Assembly: GCA_015075185.1 (NCBI GenBank)
Contig: JABTUW010000002.1
Coordinates: 620,001-684,000 of the forward strand
Source of the DNA: Anaerolineales bacterium
Lineage (GTDB): Bacteria > Chloroflexota > Anaerolineae > 4572-78 > J111
Direction of reading: 5' to 3'
Length of the DNA stretch: 64,000 nt
The notes below the pieces were generated by a model. It did not search any database, had not been told where the DNA came from, and was given only the letters and a program-made list of their open reading frames with translations. Positions 26,611-35,368 of the stretch are shown here, piece after piece (positions within the stretch are counted from its first letter, which is position 1; each line of letters opens with the position of its first letter). The position numbers and the translations under genes were made by a program.

Positions 26611-27288
26611 CTACAAGGCCGCGGTTAACTGGGTTTGAAAATCGGTAATGTGAGTCCGCATGATCTCGGCCGCTCGCGGGCCATCCCCCCTTCTGATGGC
26701 GGCAATAATTTCTCGATGTTCCGCAATCGCCTCGTGCAAACGGCTGACTTTGTGCAGAGAAATGTACCAGAGACGGAGTCCATGCGTATACAGCCGCTCC
26801 AAGGTTTCTTCCAAAAATTCGTTGTGGGCGGCGCGGGCCAGCAGTTGGTGAACCTGATGATCCAACTGCATCAACTGGCGGTAATCGCCCCGCTGGATAA
26901 TCTCATCGGATTTGGCCAGTAAAGCTTCCATTTCAGCCACTTCAGCCGGGGTTGCCCGTTCTGCAGCCAAACGGACCGCGTAAATCTCCAGTTCAAGGCG
27001 CATCTCGAAGATTTTCTGCAGGTCGCTCATGTTCAAGTCGGCGACAATGGTGCCCCGGCGCGGTAGAATCACGACCAGATTTTCCAGGGCCAACCGCTGG
27101 AGGGCCTCACGAATCGGCGTCCGGCCCAAGCGGAGTTCGCTCATTAAATCGGATTCGTTGAGCAGACTGGCGGGTGGGAGTTCGAGGGTGACAATTTTTT
27201 CTTTAAGGATACGATACGCTGCTTCGCTCCGCGAGTCGTGATCAACTCGACGCTGGCGGGCAGCGGTAAGCAACGTGGCTGGCAGCAT
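26611..27288 (-). CDS. GntR/FadR-family transcriptional regulator
   Basis: A 225-residue regulator with an N-terminal winged helix (about 18-85; LGRTPIREALQRLALENLV is the recognition block) and a C-terminal helical FCD ligand domain with conserved Asp and His (LMQLDHQVHQLL, IAEHREII). It heads the minus-strand catabolic genes, so it probably controls them in response to a betaine or a breakdown product. The ATG lacks a clear ribosome site. Confidence 0.88.
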   Translation of the reverse strand: MLPATLLTAARQRRVDHDSRSEAAYRILKEKIVTLELPPASLLNESDLMSELRLGRTPIREALQRLALENLVVILPRRGTIVADLNMSDLQKIFEMRLELEIYAVRLAAERATPAEVAEMEALLAKSDEIIQRGDYRQLMQLDHQVHQLLARAAHNEFLEETLERLYTHGLRLWYISLHKVSRLHEAIAEHREIIAAIRRGDGPRAAEIMRTHITDFQTQLTAAL

Positions 27289-27467
27289 CTTGGCAGAAAT
27301 TAAACGTCAACAAACTGATATATCAATAATATATAATCAAGTTTGCGCAGTATATTAGGATTTTGAAAGAAGTCAAATATCTAAAAACTAAATGTAAGGC
27401 ACCCCGCTTATTGAAGTTTTGCCGGCTTTCAACTCAAAAGATAGGACATTTCTCCCATTTACTTGTC

Positions 27468-27496
27468 TTGATTGAAAACAAGAGGTGTGGTAAGAT
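27468..27496 (+). promoter_or_regulatory. Sigma-70-type promoter for the cohesin-dockerin gene
   Basis: TTGATT, 17 bases, TAAGAT. Transcription would start near 27503, leaving a leader of about 220 bases that contains the hairpin at 27628-27678. Confidence 0.55.
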
Positions 27497-27627
27497 GAGC
27501 GGGCTAAGGTGAAGATTAGATTTTCAAAACCTCTTCAACTTGGCCCAATTGTATAGGTTAGTCAAATTTGTTGTAGGGTAAAGCTAACAACTTAGACGGT
27601 CAGTGCCAGGCTGTTTGAGTAAATGGT

Positions 27628-27678
27628 AAGGCCCAATTTCCCAGGTTACGGCCGGGAAGTTGGGCCTTATTTGTTGTA
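27628..27678 (+). terminator. Intrinsic terminator or attenuator in the 5' leader
   Basis: AAGGCCCAA pairs with TTGGGCCTT, extended by TTCCC/GGGAA, then TATTTGTTG. It lies between the promoter and the cohesin-dockerin start. A second GGCCCAATT at 27542-27550 could pair with the same right arm, giving an alternative fold. The rest of 27289-27722 shows no gene. Confidence 0.55.
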
Positions 27679-27722
27679 CCTAAGTTAGCCAAGCCACTTA
27701 TTATCAGCCGTAGGAGGTAAAA

Positions 27723-28991
27723 ATGAAAGAAAAGAAACAAGTTTTACGAGGATTTGGGATTATTGTCCTCATCGTAGGCTGTTTGCTGGGCGCCAATTCA
27801 ATCAACGTACTTAACGCATCGGCTTTTTCTTCGCCGATCCCTGCACCAACTGATGAGCCTATCCCTGCAGCAATGGTTTTGACAATTAATGGACCGGCAT
27901 CCGTTAGTGTTGGGGAGACGGCCCAACTGAGCGTTGAGGCCCAGGGTCTCTCTGGGAGCGGCCTGTATGGCGCTCAGTTTGAAATCCTGTTTGACCCGAC
28001 CCTGCTCTCGATTGGCAACCTGCAAATCAATCCTGATCTAAAGTATGTGCTGCAAAACAATGCCGACAATTCGCTGGGCAAAATCACGCTCGTGGCCAGC
28101 CAGCAGGGCCGCGTGCCCGGTTTCACCGGCAATGTTACCCTGCTAACCTTCGAGGCGACGGCTCTCGCTGTCCCCGGTACTGCGACCTTCAGCTTCGCCG
28201 GGGTAAAAATGGGTGATCCCCAGGCACTCCCTTTGACCCTGACGCCCAAGAATTTCACCCTCGTGATTAACGGTACCCCAGAAACACCAACGGCTACACC
28301 TGAGACACCCACGGCCACCCCCGAGACCCCAACCGCAACCCCCGAAACACCAACCGCCACTCCTGAAACCCCAACCGCGACCCCAGAAACACCAACGGCT
28401 ACGCCTGAAACCCCGACTGCCACTCCTGAGACCCCAACCGTGACCCCAGAAACGCCGACGCCCACGCCCGAAACCCCAACCGCAACGCCTGAGACGCCGA
28501 CCCCTGGCACACCCACCGCTACCCCTGAAACACCAACCCCTACCCCTACCACCGCCGCCGTCTCCGGTCAGGTGATCCTGCCCGGACGGGCCAACAACGA
28601 TTGGTCGGGAGGAACGGTGACGGTAGATGACACCGGGCAGAGCGCTAACACCGATTCCACGGGTAAATTTACGATTGCCGCAGTGGCGTTTGGGGTACAT
28701 TCCTCCATCACTGCCGACAGCCCCGGCTACCTCCCGGCGGTATGTACGGCCGTTACAATCATCACCCCCAATACAGCCTTGACCGGCGTTAACCTGTTGA
28801 GCGGTGATATTACCGACGATGGCCACGTGGACATTGCCGACGCGACGGCAATTGGGGTGAGTTTTGGCCAGACAGGCGCCGCTCTACCGACCGATATAAA
28901 TCGTGATGGGATCATTGACATCTTTGACCTGATCCTGGTCGCCGTGAATTTTGGAGAAGGAACGCAAACGTGGAATTGTCTAACCCAATAA
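27723..28991 (+). CDS. Secreted cohesin-dockerin protein with Thr-Pro-Glu linker
   Basis: A 422-residue exported protein. It has an N-terminal signal segment (about 8-35), a cohesin domain (about 52-180: GETAQLSVEAQGL, ALAVPGTATFSF), a linker of about ten TPETPTA repeats (about 184-275), a small carboxypeptidase-regulatory-like beta domain (VSGQV...GKFTIAAVAFG) and a C-terminal type I dockerin with two calcium loops (DITDDGHVDIAD, DINRDGIIDIFD). Cohesin and dockerin on one chain could allow self-assembly on the cell surface. No cellulase is nearby. The ATG has AGGAGG. Confidence 0.85.
   Translation: MKEKKQVLRGFGIIVLIVGCLLGANSINVLNASAFSSPIPAPTDEPIPAAMVLTINGPASVSVGETAQLSVEAQGLSGSGLYGAQFEILFDPTLLSIGNLQINPDLKYVLQNNADNSLGKITLVASQQGRVPGFTGNVTLLTFEATALAVPGTATFSFAGVKMGDPQALPLTLTPKNFTLVINGTPETPTATPETPTATPETPTATPETPTATPETPTATPETPTATPETPTATPETPTVTPETPTPTPETPTATPETPTPGTPTATPETPTPTPTTAAVSGQVILPGRANNDWSGGTVTVDDTGQSANTDSTGKFTIAAVAFGVHSSITADSPGYLPAVCTAVTIITPNTALTGVNLLSGDITDDGHVDIADATAIGVSFGQTGAALPTDINRDGIIDIFDLILVAVNFGEGTQTWNCLTQ
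28274..28550 (+). repeat. Tandem 21-base coding repeat
   Basis: About ten degenerate 21-base units encode TPETPTA and variants. They form the flexible linker of the cohesin-dockerin protein. Confidence 0.9.
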
Positions 28992-29022
28992 GCATCTAAC
29001 CTTTCAATCGAATAGATTTTAT

Positions 29023-29062
29023 AGGAAACCTCTCGGCCTCATCAGCCGAGAGGTTTCTGTTT
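29023..29062 (+). terminator. Intrinsic terminator after the cohesin-dockerin gene
   Basis: GGAAACCTCTCGGC pairs with GCCGAGAGGTTTC around CTCATCA, followed by TGTTT. It sits 30 bases past the stop codon. Confidence 0.75.
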
Positions 29063-29089
29063 AAAGCAATGGTAGTCGAAACAAAGTGT

Positions 29090-29118
29090 TTGACATGCGG
29101 TCGAGACAATGCTATACT
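29090..29118 (+). promoter_or_regulatory. Strong sigma-70-type promoter for the OpuAC gene
   Basis: TTGACA, exactly 17 bases, TATACT. The start would be near 29125, about 58 bases before the ATG at 29183. Confidence 0.7.
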
Positions 29119-29182
29119 CGCTCTCGCTGCAAGCGATAATCAGCCAACCGTTAAATCAAAAAAGTTACTCGAGGAGGAGAAA

Positions 29183-30215
29183 ATGTGTCGAAGACTTTTT
29201 AGCAAGTGGCTCTTTCTATTTCTGCTACTGGTTTTGGCGGCGTTATTAGCCGCCTGCGGGGGTGCTGCCCAACCTGCCGCTCCGGCTGAACAAAAGCAGG
29301 AGGCGACCGAGCCAGCCAAAGAAGAAGCGGTGGCTCCGGCAGAATCCAGCGGTGAAAAAATCACCATCAAGCTGGCCGAAAACCCCTGGACCGGCTCGGC
29401 TGTTAATGTGGCAGTCGCCAAAATAATTCTTGAAAAAGAGTTAGGGTATCCGGTTGAGATCGTCACCATTGACGAAAACGCGCAATGGGCGGCCTTGGCC
29501 AAAGGCGACCTCTCTGCCAGCCTGGAAGTCTGGCCTTCGGGGCACGCCGAGAATGTGAAGCAGTACATAGATGAGCAGAAAGTTGTGGAGAACGGCGGCG
29601 AGTTAGGCGTGGTCGGCAAAATTGGCTGGTACGAGCCGGCTTACGTGGTGGAAGAGCATCCCGAATTAGCTACATGGGAGGGTTTCAAAAACCCGGAACT
29701 GGCTGCTCTGTTCAAAACTGCCGAAACCGGGGACAAGGGCCAATTCCTGGCCGGCGACCCCAGTTGGGTGCAATATGACGACCAGATTATCAAAAATTTG
29801 GGCCTGAATTTGCAACCGGTGGTGGCCGGTTCGGAGCAGGCAGTGTTAGCCCAGCTAGATTCGGCTTACAGCCGCAAAGAACCGATCCTCTTTTATTTCT
29901 GGACGCCGCATTCGGTTCATGCTAAATACGATTTAACCGAAGTCAAGCTGCCGGCGTATTCGAGGAGTGCTATGCCAAAACCGAGTCAGGCGGCGTGGAT
30001 TGCGACTATCCTTCTGATGTCCTGTTTAAGATTTTCTGGAGTGACCTCCAGAATAAAGCGCCCGATGCCTACAAATTGCTCAAAAACTTTAAATACACCA
30101 CCGAAGACCAGATCGGTATGATTGCGGCGGTTGAACTGGAGAAAAGAGTTCGGCAGAGGCAGCCCAGGCCTGGGTGGATGGGCATCAAGATGTCTGGAAA
30201 GCCTGGTTGCAATAA
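29183..30215 (+). pseudogene. opuAC: Glycine betaine/proline-binding lipoprotein (OpuAC type), two frameshifts
   Basis: The N-terminus is a lipoprotein signal ending LLAACGG, followed by an OpuAC/ProX binding domain (KLAENPWTGSAVNVAV, GDPSWVQYDDQII). The frame breaks twice. Near 29962-29968 it leaves PAYS and continues one frame over as EECYAKTESGG...DCDYPSDVLFK. Near 30142-30147 (GAGAAAAGAG) it shifts again and ends SSAEAAQAWVDGHQDVWKAW before TAA at 30213. Each break is explained by one missing base; the second lies in an A run. The three parts together make a full-length protein, so recent mutation or sequencing error are both possible. Start chosen at 29183, with GAGGAGG upstream. Confidence 0.8.
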
Positions 30216-30238
30216 GGCTGTTAAAGAAACTTCGTATC

Positions 30239-30352
30239 TACTCACCGCATCCTTCGATACGGCCTTCGGTCTACTCAGGATGCGGTGAGTAGCATCCTGA
30301 GTAGACTTGAGCGCAGCAAAAGTCATATCGAAGGGTGCTGTTTGGTGAGTAG
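30239..30352. repeat. Inverted repeat of the TCGAAGG/CTCAGGATG family
   Basis: CTACTCACCGCATCC and GGATGCGGTGAGTAG form a 15-base perfect inverted repeat, followed by CATCCTGAGTAGACTTGAG and TATCGAAGGGTGCTG. These words recur at 38960-39115. Confidence 0.65.
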
Positions 30353-30367
30353 TTATGATGAAATGGC

Positions 30368-30410
30368 AAAACCCCCGGTCCTGACAGGTACTGGGGGTTT
30401 GTTTTTGTTT
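30368..30410 (+). terminator. Intrinsic terminator between OpuAC and the phosphofructokinase
   Basis: AAACCCCC pairs with GGGGGTTT around GGTCCTGACAGGTACT, then GTTTTTG. It ends about 20 bases before the phosphofructokinase ATG, so it overlaps that gene's leader. Confidence 0.75.
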
Positions 30411-30431
30411 CACCGGCTAAAAGGAGGACCT

Positions 30432-31553
30432 ATGGCTAAGTATATCGGCATTTTGACCGCAGGCGGCGACAGCCCCGGCCTGAATGCGGCGATTCGTGGC
30501 ATTGGTAAAGCGGCCCAAACTTCGTTTGGCATGCAGGTCATCGGCTTTCGCGACGGCTTCCGGGGCCTGATGGAAAACCGAACCATGCGCCTGGACGGCC
30601 CGGCTCTCTCCGGGATTTTGACAATTGGCGGTACTATTTTGGGCACCAGCCGCGATAAGCCGGAAAGCATGCCGATGGGCGGCAAAATGATGGACATGAC
30701 CGACGTGATGGTTGAAAATTACCGCAAACACCACCTGGATGCGCTGGTCTGTTTGGGCGGCGGCGGGACGCAGAAGAATGCGCTGACCCTGCTCAAAAAA
30801 GGATTGAATATCATCACCCTGCCCAAAACCATTGACAACGACGTGGCCCTGACCGATGTGACCTTTGGCTTTGACACAGCCCTGGGCATTGCCACTGAGG
30901 CCATTGACCGCCTGCACAGCACGGCCCACAGCCACCACCGCATCATTGTCGTCGAGGTCATGGGGCATAACGCCGGCTGGCTGGCCCTGGGAGCCGGCAT
31001 TGCCGGCGGTGCGGATGTGATTCTGATCCCCGAAATCCCCTACGACGCCCACAAAATCGCCGACGCCATTCGCCGGCGCAGCCACGGCGGCAAAGGTTTT
31101 AGCATCATTGCCATTTCTGAAGGGGCGATGTCCAGGGAAGACGCAGCGGTGATCCACGCGGCAGAGAAAAAAAAGGGGAATGCCAAAAACAAAGAGGAAA
31201 AGAAAAAAGCCTCAAGCGAACTGGCCGAAATCAGAGCCAAACAAGCTGGCGGCACCCTCCGCCTGTCGAGCCAACTGGAAGAGCTGACCGGCCTGGAGAC
31301 GCGCATGACAATTCTGGGACATATCCAGCGCGGCGGCACACCTTCGGCGGTGGACCGGCTGCTGGCGACCCGCCTGGGAACAGCCTGCGCCACGTTAATC
31401 AACGAGGGCGTTTCCGGGATCATGGTCGCCGCCCGCGGTGAAGGGGTTGTCCCGGTCCCCCTGGAAGACGTCGTCGGCAAACGTAAAACCGTACCGCTCG
31501 ATCATCCCTGGCTAGACAGCGCCCGGCGCTTGGGGACGTGTATGGGGGATTGA
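30432..31553 (+). CDS. 6-phosphofructokinase family protein
   Basis: A 373-residue PFK. The N-terminus, [18 protein letters not shown], and PKTIDND (131-137) plus [15 protein letters not shown] are clear. The nucleotide-site motif usually read as GGDGS or GGDD is GGGGTQKNA here (109-117). Lys in PKTIDND is typical of pyrophosphate-type enzymes, so the phosphate donor cannot be called. A Lys-rich insertion ([15 protein letters not shown]) lies at about residues 240-255. The start at 30432 has AAGGAGG; an upstream in-frame start runs through the terminator and is rejected. It is unrelated to its neighbours. Confidence 0.88.
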   Translation: MAKYIGILTAGGDSPGLNAAIRGIGKAAQTSFGMQVIGFRDGFRGLMENRTMRLDGPALSGILTIGGTILGTSRDKPESMPMGGKMMDMTDVMVENYRKHHLDALVCLGGGGTQKNALTLLKKGLNIITLPKTIDNDVALTDVTFGFDTALGIATEAIDRLHSTAHSHHRIIVVEVMGHNAGWLALGAGIAGGADVILIPEIPYDAHKIADAIRRRSHGGKGFSIIAISEGAMSREDAAVIHAAEKKKGNAKNKEEKKKASSELAEIRAKQAGGTLRLSSQLEELTGLETRMTILGHIQRGGTPSAVDRLLATRLGTACATLINEGVSGIMVAARGEGVVPVPLEDVVGKRKTVPLDHPWLDSARRLGTCMGD

Positions 31554-31618
31554 GGGGAAGGGTGGAGGGCTGGAAGACTGGAAGGCTGGAGAATAATAAC
31601 CAACCTTCCAACTTCCCA

Positions 31619-33772
31619 TTAATGCCCCTGCGCTCCTGCCTCGCGCTTCTTGCCCCAGGCCTGGGTAATCCGGTCAATGACGATGGCCAGGATGACAATG
31701 GCCAGGCCGGCTTCGACGCCGCGCCCGGTCTGGTTTTTGGCCAAGCCGATGACCGTTTCCAGGCCCAACCCGCCGCCGCCGACCAGGCCGGCGATAATGA
31801 CCATCGAGAGGACCATCATAATCGTCTGGTTGACGCCGACCATGATCGAGGGCAGGGCCAGGGGCAGTTGCACTTTGAACAAGGTCTGCCAGGGGGTTGA
31901 ACCAAAAGCCGTTGCCGCCTCGATGGTCTGGGCCGAAATCTCCCGAATGCCGAGGTTAGTCAGCCGGATAGCCGGGGGTAAAGCATACAGCACTGAAGCA
32001 ATAATGCCGGGAACCCGTCCCACGTTAAATAACATAATGACCGGAACCAGGTAAACAAAAGGCGGGATCGTCTGGAGCGTGTCCAGCACGGGCCGCAGAA
32101 AGGCGGCAAAGGCGTCGCTGCGCGAGGCCAGGATGCCGACCGGGATGGCAATCAGCAGGGAGACAATCACCGCCACGATGGTCTGGCTTAACGTATCCAT
32201 CGCGTTCTCCCACATACCCAACAAGCCGATGAAAAACATCCCTGCTGCCGTAAACAGGGCCAGCCGCCAATCCACCGCCGCCCAGGCCATCAGCGCGACC
32301 GCCAAAATGACGACGAACCAGGGTAACTGCTGTTGCAGCAAGAGACGCAGCGGGTTCAAAAAGTAAATCGTCAAAAAGTCGCTTAACGGGCCGGTGCCGA
32401 TCGGCAGGTCGCCGATGCGGTACAAATTATCCCGCGACCAGGCCACGGCGGCGTCAACCGGGCCGCGCAGCGACAGGTTCCACGAGGCGGGAAATTCGGC
32501 GAGGAAGGGGATCAACCGGCTGATGAGCAGCAGCGCCACCAAAACCAGCACCGCTGCCAGGGCGTAGGAGTAGGTCCGCAGGAGGCCGGGGGTGGCTTCG
32601 GCGGCGTGTTTGTAGCCGAGGGCGCGCACGATGGGGCTAATGAGCGCGGCCACACCGGTCGCCAGGCTTTTAGCCATGCCGGTAAACGCGCCATAGAGAC
32701 GGGCCAGTCCCTGCTCGATAGACCAGATCACATCAAACCGCGCCCATTTGCTCGGGAATAATCGAAAGTCGTGCCCTTCCTGGGGCCTGTGGGTAAAGTC
32801 AATCTTGCTGGCGGCGTGGCTGACCCGGTCGAGGATGATGGCCATGAAGACGATGGCCAGGCCCGCTTCCAGCCCCTGGCCGACCTGGAGGCGCTGCAAA
32901 GCCACCAACACTTCCCGGCCCAGGCCGCCGGCCCCGATCAGCGCGGCAATGACGACGATGCCCAGGGCCATCATAATCGTCTGGTTGACGCCGACGATGA
33001 GCGAGGGCATAGCCAAGGGAATCTGCACCTTGAAGAGAGTCTGCCGCTTGGTTGAGCCAAAGGCGGTGGCCGCTTCGATGGTGGCGGCGGGCACCAGGCG
33101 GATGCCTAGGCTGGTCAGGCGGATGGCCGGGGGAAGGGCGTAGATCACGGTTGCGACCACGCCGGGGACGCGGGCGATGCCAAAGAAGAGAACCACCGGG
33201 ATCAGGTAAACAAAGGCGGGCATGGTCTGCATGCCGTCCAGAATAGGCCGCAGGCCGGCCTCGAATTTGTCATAGCGGGCCGACAGAATCCCCAACGGGA
33301 TGCCGATCAGCAGGGCAATAAAAACCGACACCCCCATCAAGGCCAGGGTTTGCATACTGGCGTCCCACAGGCCAACCAAGCCCATAAACAGCAGGCCGAC
33401 AACGCACAGCAGCCCCAGCCGCAGGCCGCCCGCAGACTGGCCCAGCAGGAACATCCCGGCGATAATCACCGGCCAGGGCAGCCACAGCAAAAAGTTCTCC
33501 ACGGCCCTGATGCCGATATCAATCACGTTGCTCAACGGGTCGAAAAAGTAGACAAACAGCGGGTGCTCGGCGCGGTGGCCGATAACCCAGCCCTGAAAAT
33601 CGTCAATCGGCTGGCGCAAGCCGATGTTCCACGCCGCCGGGAACGGACCGACCTCAAACGGCATTACGTTGAGGAGCAGAATCAGGAGGATCAGCGCCCC
33701 AAACGCGCCCAGCACCCACCAGTCGCGCTTGCGCAGTTCAAAGTAAGTGTTCAGACGTTGTAGATTGACCAT
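31619..33772 (-). CDS. opuAB: Tandem-duplicated glycine betaine ABC permease (OpuAB-like)
   Basis: A protein of about 717 residues made of two complete ProW/OpuAB permease units. Both halves carry SWNL/AWNI-GLR lead-ins, MQT-or-LQT-PAFVYLIPV-type blocks, the EAA-type loop (IEAATAFGST in both) and MVGVNQTIMM-like ends. A full transporter may thus have both membrane domains on one chain. It works with the ATPase at 35768-36988 and the binding protein at 29183-30215. The start at 33772 has GGGAG; an in-frame start 78 bases upstream is less likely. The ABC genes are scattered rather than in one operon. Confidence 0.87.
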   Translation of the reverse strand: MVNLQRLNTYFELRKRDWWVLGAFGALILLILLLNVMPFEVGPFPAAWNIGLRQPIDDFQGWVIGHRAEHPLFVYFFDPLSNVIDIGIRAVENFLLWLPWPVIIAGMFLLGQSAGGLRLGLLCVVGLLFMGLVGLWDASMQTLALMGVSVFIALLIGIPLGILSARYDKFEAGLRPILDGMQTMPAFVYLIPVVLFFGIARVPGVVATVIYALPPAIRLTSLGIRLVPAATIEAATAFGSTKRQTLFKVQIPLAMPSLIVGVNQTIMMALGIVVIAALIGAGGLGREVLVALQRLQVGQGLEAGLAIVFMAIILDRVSHAASKIDFTHRPQEGHDFRLFPSKWARFDVIWSIEQGLARLYGAFTGMAKSLATGVAALISPIVRALGYKHAAEATPGLLRTYSYALAAVLVLVALLLISRLIPFLAEFPASWNLSLRGPVDAAVAWSRDNLYRIGDLPIGTGPLSDFLTIYFLNPLRLLLQQQLPWFVVILAVALMAWAAVDWRLALFTAAGMFFIGLLGMWENAMDTLSQTIVAVIVSLLIAIPVGILASRSDAFAAFLRPVLDTLQTIPPFVYLVPVIMLFNVGRVPGIIASVLYALPPAIRLTNLGIREISAQTIEAATAFGSTPWQTLFKVQLPLALPSIMVGVNQTIMMVLSMVIIAGLVGGGGLGLETVIGLAKNQTGRGVEAGLAIVILAIVIDRITQAWGKKREAGAQGH

Positions 33773-33928
33773 AATTCTACTCCCTTGAAAATAGCTTCTT
33801 TGTAGTAGCGACTGAAGTCGCTTATAGGCTTGGGCGACTGAAGTCGTCACTACGAACCATTTTCATTCTCGGTGTCGTCCCATTGGGACTATCCGACCCC
33901 TCCAAAAATCTTTCTCCTGCGAGATCTA

Positions 33929-34063
33929 TCACCAATCCTCGTAGCGGCTGAAAAGAAGTCCCTGTCCTTTCGCCGATGCCTCCAGCGCAACATCGCGCAG
34001 CCGGTCGAAGTAAAACATCAGCTCCCTGAACGTGCTCTCCTCGTGTTCAGGAAATAACCACAT
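33929..34063 (-). CDS. Possible small protein of unknown function
   Basis: A 44-codon frame beginning MWLFPEHEESTF and ending LLFSRYEDW. It has plausible amino acid composition but no ribosome site and no recognisable family. It may be a fragment. The rest of 33773-34175 holds a repeat (GACTGAAGTCG in two copies near 33813-33855) and no other gene that I can support. Confidence 0.2.
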   Translation of the reverse strand: MWLFPEHEESTFRELMFYFDRLRDVALEASAKGQGLLFSRYEDW

Positions 34064-34175
34064 GATTTGAACGCTCCAACGGTTTGCGTTACTGGCGCTG
34101 GGGCGGACCTGGATAATGTTCGGGAGCAGAAAAAACCTAAAGCCAGAAAAATGTTTGAAGTGGCGAGATCAGTCC

Positions 34176-34634
34176 TCAGCTCACCGCTTTCTTCACGAGC
34201 GCGCCGATCTTTGCCTCTTCGGCGGCGGTCAACTCCTTCAGCGCGAAGGAGGTCGGCCACATGGCGCCTTCGTCGAGGTTCGCCGCGTCGCTGAAGCCTA
34301 ACGTCGCGTACCTCGTGTTGAACTTCTGCGCGCTTTGGAAGAAGCAGACGACCTTGCCGTCCTTGGCATACGCGGGCATCCCGTACCAGGTTTTCGGCGA
34401 GAGGGCTGGCGCGCTGGCTTTGATGATTTCATGGAGCCGTTTGGCCATGGCGCGATCCGGTTCCGGCATCTCGGCGATCTTCGCGAGCACGTCGCTTTCC
34501 CCGGCCGCCTTGTCCTTGTTTGCGCGCGCTTCCGCCTTCAGCTCTTTGGCGCGCTCCTTCATCGCGGCTTGTTCCTCGTCCGTGAATCCCCTGGACTTCT
34601 CGTTGATCGCGGTGGCGCTCTTACTTTGGTTCAT
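34176..34634 (-). CDS. DUF1801-family protein
   Basis: A 152-residue protein. A charged, helical N-terminal stretch ([21 protein letters not shown]) precedes a DUF1801 domain ([23 protein letters not shown], then [19 protein letters not shown]). DUF1801 proteins are YdhG-like with no firm biochemical role. The ATG at 34634 has AAGGAGA. It lies beside a candidate attC site and may be an integron-type cassette gene. Confidence 0.8.
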   Translation of the reverse strand: MNQSKSATAINEKSRGFTDEEQAAMKERAKELKAEARANKDKAAGESDVLAKIAEMPEPDRAMAKRLHEIIKASAPALSPKTWYGMPAYAKDGKVVCFFQSAQKFNTRYATLGFSDAANLDEGAMWPTSFALKELTAAEEAKIGALVKKAVS

Positions 34635-34740
34635 GAGAATCTCCTTCAATTTGTTTGAAATAGTGTGCCGCAAGACACCTGGCAGAAATGATAGCACATA
34701 CGTTCTAAAATTTCAACAACTTTGATAACAATTGCCAAGC

Positions 34741-34858
34741 GCCCAACGCCTCTGCAAGCTGCACCCACCGAATCCTCGATTAAAGGCGACCTGAAAGTGC
34801 ATAAGACTCCCTCAAAAAACGGCGAGCTTGTGGCGTCAGCTTGACGCGCTGGTTGGGC
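34741..34858 (-). other. Candidate integron attC recombination site
   Basis: The outer boxes are GCCCAAC and GTTGGGC, which fit RYYYAAC and GTTRRRY. The inner boxes are CAAGCTG (34755-34761) and CAGCTTG (34837-34843), inverted and spaced as in attC sites. Read on the minus strand, the right box sits in GGCGTTGGGCG as is usual. The minus-strand order is DUF2442 gene, this site, DUF1801 gene, as expected for a gene cassette. No integrase is in view. Confidence 0.5.
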
Positions 34859-34968
34859 GGCTACACCGGACTGAAACCAACGTCAGTTACACAATCGGTA
34901 TCGCCTTACGGTATATTGGGCGTTGCGCCTGACACGCTTAATTTTACTAAAATTTGGGGCTGCTTTAC

Positions 34969-35250
34969 TTATACCGGTTGGGCTACTCGTTGAGATTTGG
35001 GTCTCGGTGCAGGTGTACCATAGAGCATCCCTTCGGCACTAATATCTTCATCTATATCCGGCCAATGTACCCCATGACCATTCCCAATAATCTCATAATT
35101 AGCCCGCTGTTCAGGGGTGGCTTCGGTCAATCGCCAAGACCAGACTAAAGGGACACTGATCGTACGCCCGTCCATTAAATGGGCGGTCAGCGTATCTTCG
35201 GTAATTTCTATATCTTTAATTCTGACTTCAACTTTGACCACAGTGTTCAT
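34969..35250 (-). CDS. DUF2442-family protein
   Basis: A 93-residue DUF2442 protein (LTAHLMDGRTISVPLVWSW, then NYEIIGNGHGVHWPDIDEDI). DUF2442 is a small-domain family usually encoded right after a DUF4160 gene and suspected to form a toxin-antitoxin-like or regulatory pair. Here its start overlaps the end of a shortened DUF4160 frame by 23 bases. Confidence 0.85.
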   Translation of the reverse strand: MNTVVKVEVRIKDIEITEDTLTAHLMDGRTISVPLVWSWRLTEATPEQRANYEIIGNGHGVHWPDIDEDISAEGMLYGTPAPRPKSQRVAQPV

Positions 35251-35368
35251 GCCAAGCCTCTATTAGCTTACCATAATGAATTTCAATCAATTGGCGTATC
35301 CGATTTAACTCCCGTGGAGCATACCCCTCATTTTGGCTCAAAGAAATCAGATGTTGACAGTGTTGCAC
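35228..35368 (-). pseudogene. DUF4160 remnant (C-terminal part only)
   Basis: From a GTG at 35368, 46 codons end in GYAPRELNRIRQLIEI and LIEAWHEHCGQS, which match the C-terminal half of DUF4160. A TAA lies two codons before the GTG and no N-terminal half is visible upstream. The overlap with DUF2442 shows that the normal DUF4160-DUF2442 pair was once intact. Confidence 0.45.

Noticed and set aside
28274..28550. CRISPR array or long minus-strand gene over the repeat
   Set aside because: The 21-base units have no spacers and are simply the coding repeat of the linker; the minus-strand frame is a shadow.
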